64,000 nucleotides of DNA, from contig CM070548.1 of NCBI GenBank assembly GCA_036346405.1, positions 66,116,877 to 66,180,876 on the forward strand, given 5' to 3'. The notes beneath the pieces were generated by a model. The model had not been told where the DNA came from. It saw only the letters and a list, made by a program, of their open reading frames with translations, and searched no databases. The DNA comes from Phyllostachys edulis. Taxonomy: Eukaryota; Streptophyta; Magnoliopsida; Poales; Poaceae. This document shows, piece by piece, positions 43,715-53,682 of this stretch. Numbering within the stretch: position 1 is the stretch's first letter; each line of letters begins with the position of its first letter. The translations under genes and the position numbers were made by a program.

Positions 43715-46700
43715 TGTAACATCCCAAATTTCCAGGGTTTTTTGAAAATTTTCAAAATTTAGAAAGTAACCATCTGATTTTATTAATTTGCCAAAGCTTA
43801 ACTTGTAATTTAGAATTTTAAAAGTGATTTAATTTGAATTAGTTAAAACTTCAACTAATTCAAGTTGGTTTAGTTGAGTTTGGTTGGATTTCAAATTGGT
43901 TTTTCCTTTTGCCCTAAGTTAAAAATAATTAATTGCAAAAATTAAAAGCAATAGTTAAGCTGAAAATATTTTTTATTAAGTTCTAAATAATTCAAGAGAT
44001 TTCTATGAATTTTTCTTGAATTTTTGGATGGCTTAAGCTATTTTCTAAAAATGTTTTTGCTTTTTTGGTATTTTCTAAAATCAAAAATCCTCAAAATCCC
44101 CTTTATTGTTTGAGCCGAATTCCTTCGGCCCATTCTCCTCCTCCTCCTGTCTGCCCATTTTTTTATGCTGCTAGCTCGATTGACACCGTCCGATCTGGAT
44201 CGAACGGCTGCAACCTCAGGCGCTCATTGCCTCTTCTCTCTCGATCGTGGGCCCGCTTTGTCGGCGCCTCCGGTCGTTTTCTTCCTCCCACTGCTGTCGT
44301 GCGTGTCCGCCGCCAAGAACTTCGCCGAGCCGCGCCGCTCCCTCGCCATGACCTAGCACCTACCCTGTCCCCTATCGATTGCGCCGCCCGTCCCCGCCTC
44401 TGCCGCACCCGTGCGCCCCGCTTTTCCCTTTCCTCCATGCGGTCAAGCCCGCACCCGCTGCTCGCCATTAAAGACCGACAAGCCCTCCGTGTCGTCCTCC
44501 TCCCTCAGCCCTCCCCACGCCTACTTAAGGAGCACACCAGGACCGCCTTGAGCCCCTCTACCTCCTCCCCCCACTCACTCTCCCTCTCTCCCCTTCTCGT
44601 GGCCGTATTTCGCGAAGAAACGCCGCCGACCGTGAAGCTTTCCGCCGCATCCGTCACCGCCGTCGAGCCTCCTCCGGCATCGCCAAGACGAGGGCCACCC
44701 CGTGCGCACCTCCCCGTCCCCAGAGCCTTACCAGAGCGTCACCGCCACGTTCAACCACCGCTGCCACCGCCTTCCTTGCTCGCCGCCGGTCTTCCCGTGC
44801 CACTGTGTCCTCAAACCCGTGAGCACTGTGTTCACCTCGCCAAGATCTAGCCGTTGGTGCCCTCGTCGCCAGCCATCTCCCAGCCAAACGCCGGTGACCC
44901 TTGGTCCCCGTAAGCCGCTGCTCGGGTCTAACGTGGCATCCCCACGTGCCGCCCAGTCAGCGGCCACGTCAGCCCTTTTGCTGATGTGGCTGTCCAGTCA
45001 GTTGCTGACTTGGCTTTTCCAATCTTTTCCTTCAGAAGAATAATTCGGAAAATTAGGAAAATCTCCAATTCTATCATTTCTTGTGTTTTTCCCACTTCCT
45101 TTGGCCATAACTTCCACATTAAAACTCCGATTCGAGTGATTCAAATTTCTAAATTCATCTAAATTCTTTATCTTCCTATTAGTATTTATTTGGTATTTAT
45201 TTGAATTTTAGTTCGAGTTGTTTTATTTATTTAGCTTTGTTCGCACGTATAGATTTCGGTGTTTCGGACGACTTCGTAGACCGGACGACCGAAGCACCTC
45301 TACTCTTCAACAAAGGCAAGTCATAGACCTTTGATCATATTGAACCCATCTTTATAAAATTATATTGTTGATATAAGCATGCATTGCTAATTTTATAATA
45401 AATGGTTTCGGGAATTAGTTAATTACCTAATTGCCATTACGCCTCCTTGATAAGTTGTGAATGACATGTATCCTTGAAGGACATAAATCCTTGGACACCC
45501 TAGGATGGATTATTTTAGTTGGACATTATTATACTACCAACATGGGTATCGTATTATGCTTAGCCAATGCTTTAGTTATACGATAGATTCATGATCACTT
45601 ACTCAAGAATGATTGAATTTGACTAAAGGAAATATGGAATTGTGGTGCGAAGCCACTGTTGATAAAATTTGTTGTGCCATGAGTAAGGTGGTCATTTGGC
45701 CGAGTTGAACCGAAAAGGATTTATGCTCGGACGAGTGGGTGGTGGTAAAGGTGGGTGCAGGAAGCACATTTGGAATGCGTAAACGCCTCGCCCGAAAGCA
45801 CCAACTAAGGACTTAACCTTGAACCATTGATCTGGGCCATACCGCATTTACCACATGTCTATTATGGGGTAGACCTGGCCAACTAATTAGTAATGTTTTG
45901 ATTCGGTTCTGTTTTGGTGGCGTGATCTCCGCGTAACCGGATGGAATCACACGACGCAAGAGGGGGCCCAGAATGGCGAAACCTTAGCGGGCAGAACCGA
46001 GTCAAAAACAGAACTTTGTAAAGGCCTTGTCACATACTCTAGACTGCCTACCTACGGTAGTGAGCAGTGGTATCGACGGATGGCAAACCAACTAGAGAAG
46101 TCGTGTCTTGTGGGTAAAACTATACAACCTCTGTAGAGTGTAAAACTATTTGAATAGCCGTGTCCCCGGTTATGGACATGTCTGGTGATTTCACGCAAGG
46201 GGTAGACTTCTGTCAAAATGTTGGAATGGGTTGGTCGAATCTTGTAGATGGTTGTTGGTTGGGAAGTGAACAGGGTGTTCACTAGTTGTTTCAAAGAAAA
46301 TTGATTACTTATGTATTAATCGTTTAAATTGGGCCTTGCAATCTACTTACTGTATTTACTATCAAATCTGCCTTTCGCAAAATAGCCATAAAGCTATCCT
46401 TGTCAAGCCTTGCATAAATACTATTTGCATACATTTCCCTATGACTTGCTGAGTACATTCAAAGTACTCACGGCTTTATGCCCTCTGGTTAATCAGTCAC
46501 AGAAGACGAACCAAGGATTACAGGAATCTAAGATGAGGCATACTCTGAAGACCATGCGAACTAGGATGCGTTCTCCACTCGATAGCCTGTGGGCATGTCA
46601 GATGGCTTCCACGAGTTTGTTTATTTTCCACTGCAAGTTTACTCTGTTATCTTTAGCCCTGCGTGGCAACCTCTGTAAAACTTGACCATAAGGTCCTTTT

Positions 46701-46851
46701 GCTATTAAATATTAATTTGTCTGCTTCATCTTTAGTTTGGTGTACGGTTTTGATTACGCCAATGTTGTAACTGTGTGCACTAGCTACTGATCCAGGGAAT
46801 AGTGCAGATATACACAGAGGGTCCTGGATCCGGAGATCCGGGGTCCCGACA
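43715..46851 (+). mobile_element. Solo LTR, 3137 bases, TSD CTTGG, inside copia RNase H
   Basis: Starts TGTAACATCCC and ends GGGGTCCCGACA. The duplicated target CTTGG (43710-43714 and 46852-46856) is part of the SLVSW codons of the copia RNase H domain, and the frame resumes after it. It has a G/C-rich zone (44100-45000), one CATAAC/ACTCCGA module (45103-45148), the block CTCTGTAGAG / CTATTTGAATAG (46139-46167, one mismatch in each) and the hairpin TGAGTAC-7-GTACTCA (46450-46470). The 261-codon frame at 44065-44850 is Ser/Pro/Arg-rich, matches nothing and lies in the promoter-like zone; not called a gene. Same length class and ends as the Tekay-type LTR at 55315-58545. Confidence 0.9.
46139..46167 (+). 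repeat. Double-palindrome block (solo LTR 43715-46851)
   Basis: CTCTGTAGAG (46139-46148) and CTATTTGAATAG (46156-46167), each with one broken pair, preceded by GTGGGTAAAACTATACAAC. A perfect 7-base-pair hairpin TGAGTAC-7-GTACTCA follows at 46450-46470. Confidence 0.85.
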
Positions 46852-47233
46852 CTTGGTCCTCTAGGAAGCAGTCCTTTGTTGCTCAATCCACTGTAGAAGC
46901 TGAATATGTAGCTGCCGCTAGTTGCTGTAGTCAGATTTTATGGATAGTGTCCACTCTTAAGGACTTTGGGTTAACTTTTGCTAGTGTTCCTCTTCTCTGT
47001 GATAACATTTCTGCTATTAATATTGCTAAGAACCCTGTGCAACATTCTAGGACCAAGCACATAGACATTTGCTATCACTTCCTTAGAGACCATGTAGAGA
47101 AGGGTGATATTGTGCTAGAATTTGTGAAGTCCGAGGCTTAGTTAGCTAATATCCTCACCAAGCCTTTAGACACAACTAGATTTGCCACCTTGAGGAGTGG
47201 GTTAGGGGTAATCTATCCCTATGGATTGGTTTG
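46852..47233 (+). pseudogene. Copia pol, RNase H C-terminal end
   Basis: Continuation of the RNase H domain after the solo LTR: SSRKQSFVAQSTVEAEYVAA (catalytic region), then LLCDNISAINIAKNPVQHSR and RTKHIDICYHFLRDHVEKGD, ending in the usual LANILTKPLD stretch with one internal stop near 47139. The final stop is about 47233. Nearly intact over 120 codons but separated from the rest of pol by 3.1 kb. Confidence 0.88.
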
Positions 47234-48904
47234 AGGGGGAGTTGGTTCTCTTCTGAGCTTTACTTGTTCATCTGATCTTTCCTTGATCTTTTTCTAAACT
47301 TGCTGATCTTTTTGATCTTTTTAGGATTTTTGAGCTTCTATTGCATCTCATTGTATCATATTGCATTCATATGAAAATCACAAAAAGATGCATTGTAATA
47401 TAAGCTTTACTGCTTGTCTTTTAAATTGATGAAACTTTGCTTATTATCCTCTTGAGCTTTAGTATTTCAATTCTTGCTCAATGTCATGTCTAGTTCTTTG
47501 ACTTGCTAGAATTATCATGCTTCACATGTGTAGCCAAGTCTTTGCTAAATGAGCTAGAACTTTAAGACAACTTGAAGTAAAAAATTTTAATTTATGGATC
47601 TCTTAGCTAGTTGCACAATTAGTGATCTTTTTGTGACACTAGCCCTATCAAAATTGCTTTGTTAGCTCCTGAATCTAGGATTGAACATCTCTTGAACTTC
47701 TTGTTCTGTTGTGAATCTAAAACTGCTCTTGTGCAAAATGAAAAATTAAATTTCAAGATTCTCCTGTGGTTAAATTGTGCCAAACTACTATCACGAGACT
47801 GCATGTCAAAGACATGAACTTGGAGAAGTTTGATGATCCAAACGATCTCATGGGGACTACTTGTCAAAATTGACATGAACCTCAAGATTTGTCGCACTGG
47901 TTGAAGCTTAGGAAGAGTTTGTGGAGGGCTCCTAGTCCAGGATCTTCTTCACCAAGATAGACCTTTAATCAACTTCAATATTCATTGCAAATGAAAAACT
48001 GTTGTAAAAATTGGGTGATTAAGGTCCTTTGAGAAAAATAATTCGATTTATGACTTTTTGTCTCTAGGATGGTCGTTGTTAGCTTCTTGATCTCACTTTG
48101 ACATTCTGATATGGCCATTATCACTTTAGGATCCTTGTTGATGAACTGGCTAATTTTGAAGTTTTACTTAAATTGTTACAATTCATCGCTTTATCTTAAG
48201 CCTTCTAGCTTAGCTTTGATATATATGTCTTAACATGACCTTGCTAGCGCTTTCAGGCTTGATATGTATTGAGTAATAGTAGAAATGCTAGCTTACTCTT
48301 TTGGGTAATCTCCAAAGCTTCTTGTACTAAATTGAAAAATACAAAAAAAAAGAAGCCACTCCATTGCATTTAATGCATGCTCTTTCTTATGTTTCTTCCT
48401 TATTTTTTGCATTTGTCATCTCTGGATAAGAGGAAGGCGTGATTCCTTGATGTCTCTATTGTCAAAGGGGGAGAAGATATAGCTAAAGTGTAAAAAGGGG
48501 GAGCTATTTGGAGAAACAGGGAGAAAAATGAAATCTATTGAAAAATTATGATCATAGTGAGGGGGAGTATCTAATTTGCATTTTTATGATTTTATTGTCA
48601 TTTCTGAACTTGAATTGCAATTCTTGGAACCACATAACGATCAAAGGTCAAATTGAACACTTATTCTTTCATATGGACCTTAAGTGAGATTTTTAACTCT
48701 TCTATGGAAATTGAAGCTTTCTTGCTTTCTCTTGCCTTATCTCACTTGCCTATGCTAATCTGAAGCCAACTTGGTCATTTTCATTGCTTTCTCTTCCTCT
48801 TGAACCAAGTTGTGCCTTTACTCGAAAATGTTGAGTTTTTCTATTAACAAACCTTGAACTTTCATTTTCTGGGATATTGCCAATGTGTTCATCAAGGGGG
48901 AGAT
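47234..48904 (+). other. Copia 3' non-coding interval with repeated polypurine tracts
   Basis: No open frame above about 90 codons and no envelope-like protein recognised. GGGGGAG tracts occur at about 47235, 48468, 48498, 48561 and 48896; the last (AAGGGGGAGAT, ending 48904) directly precedes the 3' LTR and is the functional position. Long A/T-rich intervals with several GGGGGAG tracts are typical of SIRE-lineage copia elements. Confidence 0.75.
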
Positions 48905-50814
48905 TGTGGATATCATGGAGATATGCTCATGATCTTAGAATGATGTTACAATTGGCAATGGTGCTGAGGGTTTGTCGAAACATGCGTTTTCGGCAAAGTT
49001 CAGGAATATCGGTATGACCGCAAGTTATATGGCGGTACTACCGCAGTGCGGTATGACCGCAATTGAGAGGTGGTACTACCGTAGTGCGGTAATACCGAAT
49101 GTTACTTGGCGGTACGATTTTTCTAGAGTGCATGTGTTTTTGAGTTTCTTCTCCCTTGGTAATCGGTATGACCGCAGTTATGGAGCGGTACTACCGAATT
49201 GCAGTAGTACCGATGCTTACATGGCGGTATGACTGATTTTGTTCTGAGTGTTGACCAACTTGGTGGAAATGGTTATTCGTTAGGTCAAGTTCATGGGTTT
49301 CAGTGCATATGTGTTGCATGATGCATGTTTTAACTAACGTGGGTCAAGTTGCGAAGAACTTGTTCTCGGAATCGATTTCTTGGTCTATTATTGTGCATGA
49401 GGCTTGGAGGTCAACGACGGTAAACGGTGAGGATGATCAGGACAAAGCTTGGAGAGTTGAGGTTCAGAACGATCGAAGATGCCAGGTGAAGTCAATGTAC
49501 TCAAGCATGGCGCAAAATAGACAAGGATGATCGAACGGGAAGTTTGGTGCGACGGGTTGCATCAAGCGGTGTGGGGGTTGGTGCAAGTGCCATGGTGGTT
49601 TCGGTGGGAGCCGGATTGGAGAGAGTTGCCGACATGAAGAGAGCCGTTGATCAACCTACACGTGGCGGAACATGGGATTGCTTCATAAAGATTGGACTCG
49701 GTCTTCGGAGAAGGATCGAGAAGGGGTATTTTGGTAACTTCACCTAAACACCACCTTGATGACCTTTTGCTAACCCGCGGCGCAAGACGACGCAAGGAGA
49801 AGTGGTTTTGGTCAAAAGAAGATGAAGACAACGCTTTGAAATGCGTGCGTAAGCGAAACCCGTTTGTGTGTGGGCTTAACGGGTGCCCATTAGGGCTTAC
49901 TCTCTTAGCATTGTCTCCACTATAAATAGGGGAGGGTACTGGTTGTGCACCTCCAAACCCTCATATCTAAAACCCTAGTTTTGTGTTTTAGGGTTAGGAG
50001 AGAAAAGTGGAGAGGTTAGGGTTCTAGAGAGTTGGATTGATTGTGTGCTCAAGGGTTGAGTCTTTGTCCTCCATGATGGAGTGGCTGTAAACCAACTTCA
50101 ATTTCCAATCAATCAAAGCAAGATTCTTCAAGATGACTCTCTCTTTGTTCTTGCTCTCTCTCTTTTGGTGATTTTGGGTTTTTGATGATTCCTTGGTTTT
50201 CCTTTGGTTTCTTGTGGTGATCTTACTTGCTGTGATATGTGGGAATACATCTAAAATCATCTTGATCATCCTTTACCCACGAGCAAGTTTTTAGATCAAA
50301 GTTTGTTTTTGGCTCGGTTTTGAAGCAACGATCACTCAAACGGAAAAAGGTTGGAACTTTGGCAATGATCTTCACGATCCTTAGTTGGAATAGGTTCCTG
50401 ACATCCGAGAGAGGGTATGTTTCAAGTTTCATGAAGTTTGGAGTTGTGGATCAAAAGTTGTGCCAATTTTTGATTTTATTTTCAGGTTGATTTTCCTATT
50501 CATCGTCTGATTTTACTGTTCATCTGGTAGTACCGCACTGTTCATGACGGTAGTTCTGATTTTTGGTAGTACCACCACTGTTCACCGGTACTACTGGCAC
50601 TATTCATTGTACTGTTTATCAGTGCGTTTTTTGTGTTTTTGGTTGTTGCGCTTAGGGGTTTGAATTGGATTCAATACAAGTCTTCCGCTATGCTTACATA
50701 TTGATCTTCGTAGCTCTCATAGCTGTTGGAGTCAAAACAACGTTGAATCCAATGAAAGTGAAAAATAGATAGTGCTCCTATTCACCCCCCTCTAGTTGCC
50801 GTTTCGGTCCAACA
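48905..50814 (+). repeat. 3' LTR of the copia element
   Basis: 1910 bases, TGTGGATATC ... GGTCCAACA. Near its start (49009-49234) lies an array of about ten self-complementary CGGTANTACCG / CGGTATGACCG motifs. TATA box TATAAATA at 49921-49928. The reversed CATAAC/ACTCC module is at about 50423-50470 and the ACTGTTCA/GTAGTACC cluster at about 50515-50610. The right flank 50815-50819 is ATTTG; its partner on the left was lost with the 5' LTR end. The 5' half before 49658 has no counterpart left in the other LTR. Confidence 0.88.
49009..49234. repeat. Array of self-complementary CGGTA motifs in the copia U3 region
   Basis: Copies include 49010-49020 (CGGTATGACCG), 49032-49044 (GCGGTACTACCGC), 49048-49060 (GCGGTATGACCGC), 49070-49082 (GTGGTACTACCGT), 49086-49097 (GCGGTAATACCG), 49164-49175, 49185-49196, plus partial ones at 49109, 49203 and 49223. 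They lie upstream of the TATA box, where retrotransposon enhancers usually sit. Confidence 0.8.
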
Positions 50815-51750
50815 ATTTGTATCTCATGGGCAATCATCTTACAATTCCTAGGGGCATTGCTTAAGACAACCTTAGCAACCTCCTTATTGTTATTTGCAAG
50901 CCATTCCAAAAGTTCAAGAAAATTCCCCTTATTTCTAGAATTTGCACTTTCATCATGTCCACGATATGCTAGTCCTTGACGTAAAATAAACCTCAAGCAT
51001 CTAATTGAATAAGTCAACCTAGAAATGTAAAGTTGTTTGTCCTCTTCGGTTTGCTTCCTAAGAGCTTGATCAATTGATGTTCTAGGTTTAACAAAGAAGT
51101 TGTATTTCTCTTGAGCTCGATTATGGACACTTGTCATACTACCCACATGCTTGTCAATTGAGTCATACCTATTCCAATTTCTAAATCCTCCTTTAACAAA
51201 ACTATCGCCTCCTATATTTTTCTCCTTGAACAAATAACAAACAAAGAAAAATGCAGCATCCTTCTCGACACTATATTCAATCCAATTATACTTATTTAAC
51301 CAACTAACATTGAAGCGGCGCCTTTTACCTGATATTTTCCTTACGGGGAAATCATATTGACGAGGTTAACATGGGCCTTTAAGAATAAATCCTCTTCGAA
51401 CCGCATCTTAATCATTGATAGCATATCTCATGATAGGTATCCTTTTGCTAGATCATGTGGAAGAAGCTCAACATCATAACACAATTCATCACTGTCATTG
51501 CCGGTTGCTTGTGCTTCACTTTGTGATTGGGGTTGAGATTGAGATGGTGCATTTACAGATGAAATTGAAGAAGCCACAACCAAAACCAATTCATTTCTAA
51601 TTATACTTGCTTCAGTTTCTCCTCCTCCTTGAGTTTGAGTTGTTTTCGCTTCAACAGATTTTGGCTTGACTGTCTTGCCATCTCAAAAGAAAGAAATAAT
51701 ATCTCTATTCCTTTTCATTTCAAGGATTCAACTAATCAGCTTGCCCTACA
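50815..51750 (-). pseudogene. hAT transposase N-terminal part (TTF-type zinc finger)
   Basis: Minus-strand remnants encode the N-terminus of a Tip100-like transposase. A low-complexity Ser/Gln-rich leader (51650-51450) precedes the TTF zinc-finger region, with EYSVEKDAAFFFVCYLFKEK split by frameshifts around 51230-51290. From 51233 an open stretch reads GGDSFVKGGFRNW ... QALRKQTEEDKQLYISRL ... LRQGLAYRGHDES and ends NCKMIAHEIQI at the copia junction. It is the missing front of the hAT copy at 28363-29278; about 300 central residues with the catalytic core are absent from both pieces. Confidence 0.8.
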
Positions 51751-52888
51751 TATACAAATCACAGAGTCAAGAAACAATAGACATTCAAGTACAAGTACTG
51801 ATTGATGGCATAAAGCATAATGGCATTTATATTGGGGGCATTGGGCAATTTGGTTTGGGGGAGATTGGCCGGCTGCGGGCTCCTCTTTCTAGAGCTTCCC
51901 TTTGGGAGAAATGAAGCCACCACGGGCTTGGCTCCCTCTGCGCCTGCCGCCCGGCCATTCTCCGGCCCGCCTCGCTGCCCTGTGGCGCTCCTGCCTCTAC
52001 GGCCTAGCCCACCTACACTGGCACCCCCCCAAATCCAATTTATCATAGATCCGGGATCCCCCATGTTTACTGGTAGAGGGCAGACCTCAGAGAAAAGTGG
52101 GCGGTGCGCGGATTGCCAGAGGAGGAGAAGCAAGGAGGTGTTGCTGGATGCCCTACCTTGGTGTTGGTGCCTTGGTGGTCTGGTGGTGATGTGGTGGGAA
52201 CCACTGGTGCCCTGCGAGGCCGAGCAATGGCCTCTCGTCCTCTCAGAATCATGGATCAAGGTGGTGGAGGAGGAGGGAAGCAAGGAGGTGGCGGGCGGCG
52301 GATCAAGGAGGACGGAGGAGCCGATGAGGAGCATGGAGGGGGGGCGGCGCGCAGAGGAGAAGCAAGGAGCCCACCTAGAGCCCTAGAGCATGGAGCCGTT
52401 AGTGGTGCCTTGGTGGTGAATTGGGCCACCCAAGCATGATACATACCTAGTCAAAAAATCACTTTTTTGGGGGGTGCCTATGCATCACAGGCACCCCCCC
52501 TGTCGCCGCGCTTGGCATGAACTATTGTATTTCTCTCCACCTCGGCAATAAGATGGTCTTTTCCTATGGGAAGGTGGTTAGCTAGCTAGGTCATTGGACT
52601 AGCACATGTAGCATTTTCTATTTCCACTGTATACCTCTACTTTAATGTAGAAAAAATGTTTAGGTATTTGTAGCATGCTCTTTAATAGAGGTATGTATGG
52701 TCCAATAGCATTAACTATTTTTTTAGATTTAGTACTTCTTTAATCCGTGTGAATGGTAGGTGACGAGGATCTAATAATTCTCAATTAATTAAGTTATTCA
52801 TCTGTAATGTTTATAGATAATAATGTATTTTATATAACCTTCAAAGATACCCCTCAATATTAACAATGAGGGAGATCATCCACACCTA
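51751..52888. other. Unassigned stretch with C/G-run inverted repeats
   Basis: No gene is recognised. 51850-52440 is G/C-rich with overlapping frames on both strands (188 codons plus, 191 minus) that match nothing. GGCACCCCCCCAAA (52020-52033) and TTTGGGGGGTGCC (52466-52478) form an inverted pair about 445 bases apart, and the latter makes a hairpin with GGCACCCCCC at 52490-52499. They could be the termini of a small transposon, but no target duplication was confirmed. 52500-52888 is A/T-rich with nothing seen. Confidence 0.5.
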
Positions 52889-53080
52889 GTGGTCGTAAGC
52901 TATTTTACGACCACCCTATATGGTCGTAAGTTTTTCTACGACCACCTATTGATTGTAAGTCATACTACAATCACCATATATGGTCGTAAGTTCTTTTACA
53001 ACCACCTATTTATCGTAAGTCCTACTACGATTACCTTGTGGTCGTAAGTCTTACTACGACTAGGTCATCTACGACCACCC
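52889..53080. repeat. Six-unit array of ~30-base hairpins (GGTCGTA ... TACGACC)
   Basis: Units at 52889-52914, 52921-52944, 52950-52973, 52981-53004, 53010-53033 and 53038-53060 each pair within themselves over 6-9 bases with an 8-base loop, followed by an extra half unit near 53068. Unit 3 (TGATTGTA/TACAATCA) and unit 5 (ATCGTA/TACGAT) differ in sequence yet still pair. It resembles CACTA subterminal repeats, but no CACTA terminus was found beside it. Confidence 0.8.
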
Positions 53081-53082
53081 TA

Positions 53083-53596
53083 TGGTTGATAAAGCCTACA
53101 GACATGCGTGCCCAATCGACAAGGGACATTTGTGCGCTGTGTTTAATACACGTAGTGGTTAATATGTGTCGTTATTCCCAAGATAACTACACGTATTAAA
53201 CCTCTATCTCTGACATAACCGCAAAGCGACGTTGGGGGATGCGTCTCTGACAATAACTAACCTTAAACGTGTGCATTGCATCAAACGACAAGGTGTCTCT
53301 TAACGTAGACAACTGCCACCCCTTCATGCGCTATATAAGGAGTAAAGTTAGTGGACAGAGAATAGAAGATACAGATGAGAGGCGATCAAGTAACAAAAGA
53401 GGTAGGAGTCATTAGTCTTAGCCTTTGGTGACTTCTCTTCTGTAAACACAATCAATACAACAAACACAGGAGTAGGGTTATTATTCTCTCAGGAGGAGGT
53501 CCGAACCTATATAAAATTCCCGTGTCTCTTTCTGTGTGTTTTCACTCCAGGAGAGCTCCTGCATTCATTCATAAGATTGATACTAAACCATCGACA
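53083..53596 (+). repeat. 5' LTR of a Tat-like gypsy element
   Basis: Ends CCATCGACA at 53596, directly before a primer-binding site. TATA box CTATATAAGG at 53331-53340. The start is uncertain (TG at 53083 or 53087), which gives about 510 bases. The wording near 53110-53140 (CAATCGACAAGGGACA) is of the kind seen in Tat/Athila-group LTRs. Confidence 0.65.
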
Positions 53597-53597
53597 G

Positions 53598-53615
53598 TTG
53601 GCGCCGTCCGTGGGG
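53598..53615 (+). other. Primer-binding site of the Tat-like element
   Basis: TTGGCGCCGTCCGTGGGG, one base after the LTR end. The TGGCGCC-type site is characteristic of plant gypsy elements of the Tat/Athila group; it is not the initiator-Met type used by the other elements here. Confidence 0.75.
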
Positions 53616-53682
53616 AAAAACTGATTCCTCCTTTCCTATTTAACAAATTGACTTCATTTTTTTTTTTAACTCTGATGCTTTC

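Larger units (their letters stand above)
30681..50814 (+). mobile_element. SIRE/Maximus-like copia element with nested insertions
   Basis: A copia element with a truncated 5' LTR (30681-31843), primer-binding site, decayed gag and pol, a long non-coding 3' interval with several polypurine tracts, and a complete 3' LTR (48905-50814). Domain order protease, integrase, reverse transcriptase, RNase H defines Copia. The wording around RNase H (MIGELNYFLGLEIKQ) and the spaced GGGGGAG tracts before the 3' LTR suggest the SIRE lineage. It is interrupted by a CACTA (32458-40356) and a solo LTR (43715-46851). Without these it would be about 9.1 kb. Host sequence on the right (from 50815) is hAT. Confidence 0.85.

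Noticed and set aside
44065..44850. 261-codon frame
   Set aside because: The longest of the composition frames, inside the solo LTR 43715-46851. Low-complexity Ser/Pro/Arg sequence, not present in related LTRs.
51820..52386. 188-codon plus and 191-codon minus frames
   Set aside because: Overlap each other in a G/C-rich stretch with inverted repeats; no recognisable motif.
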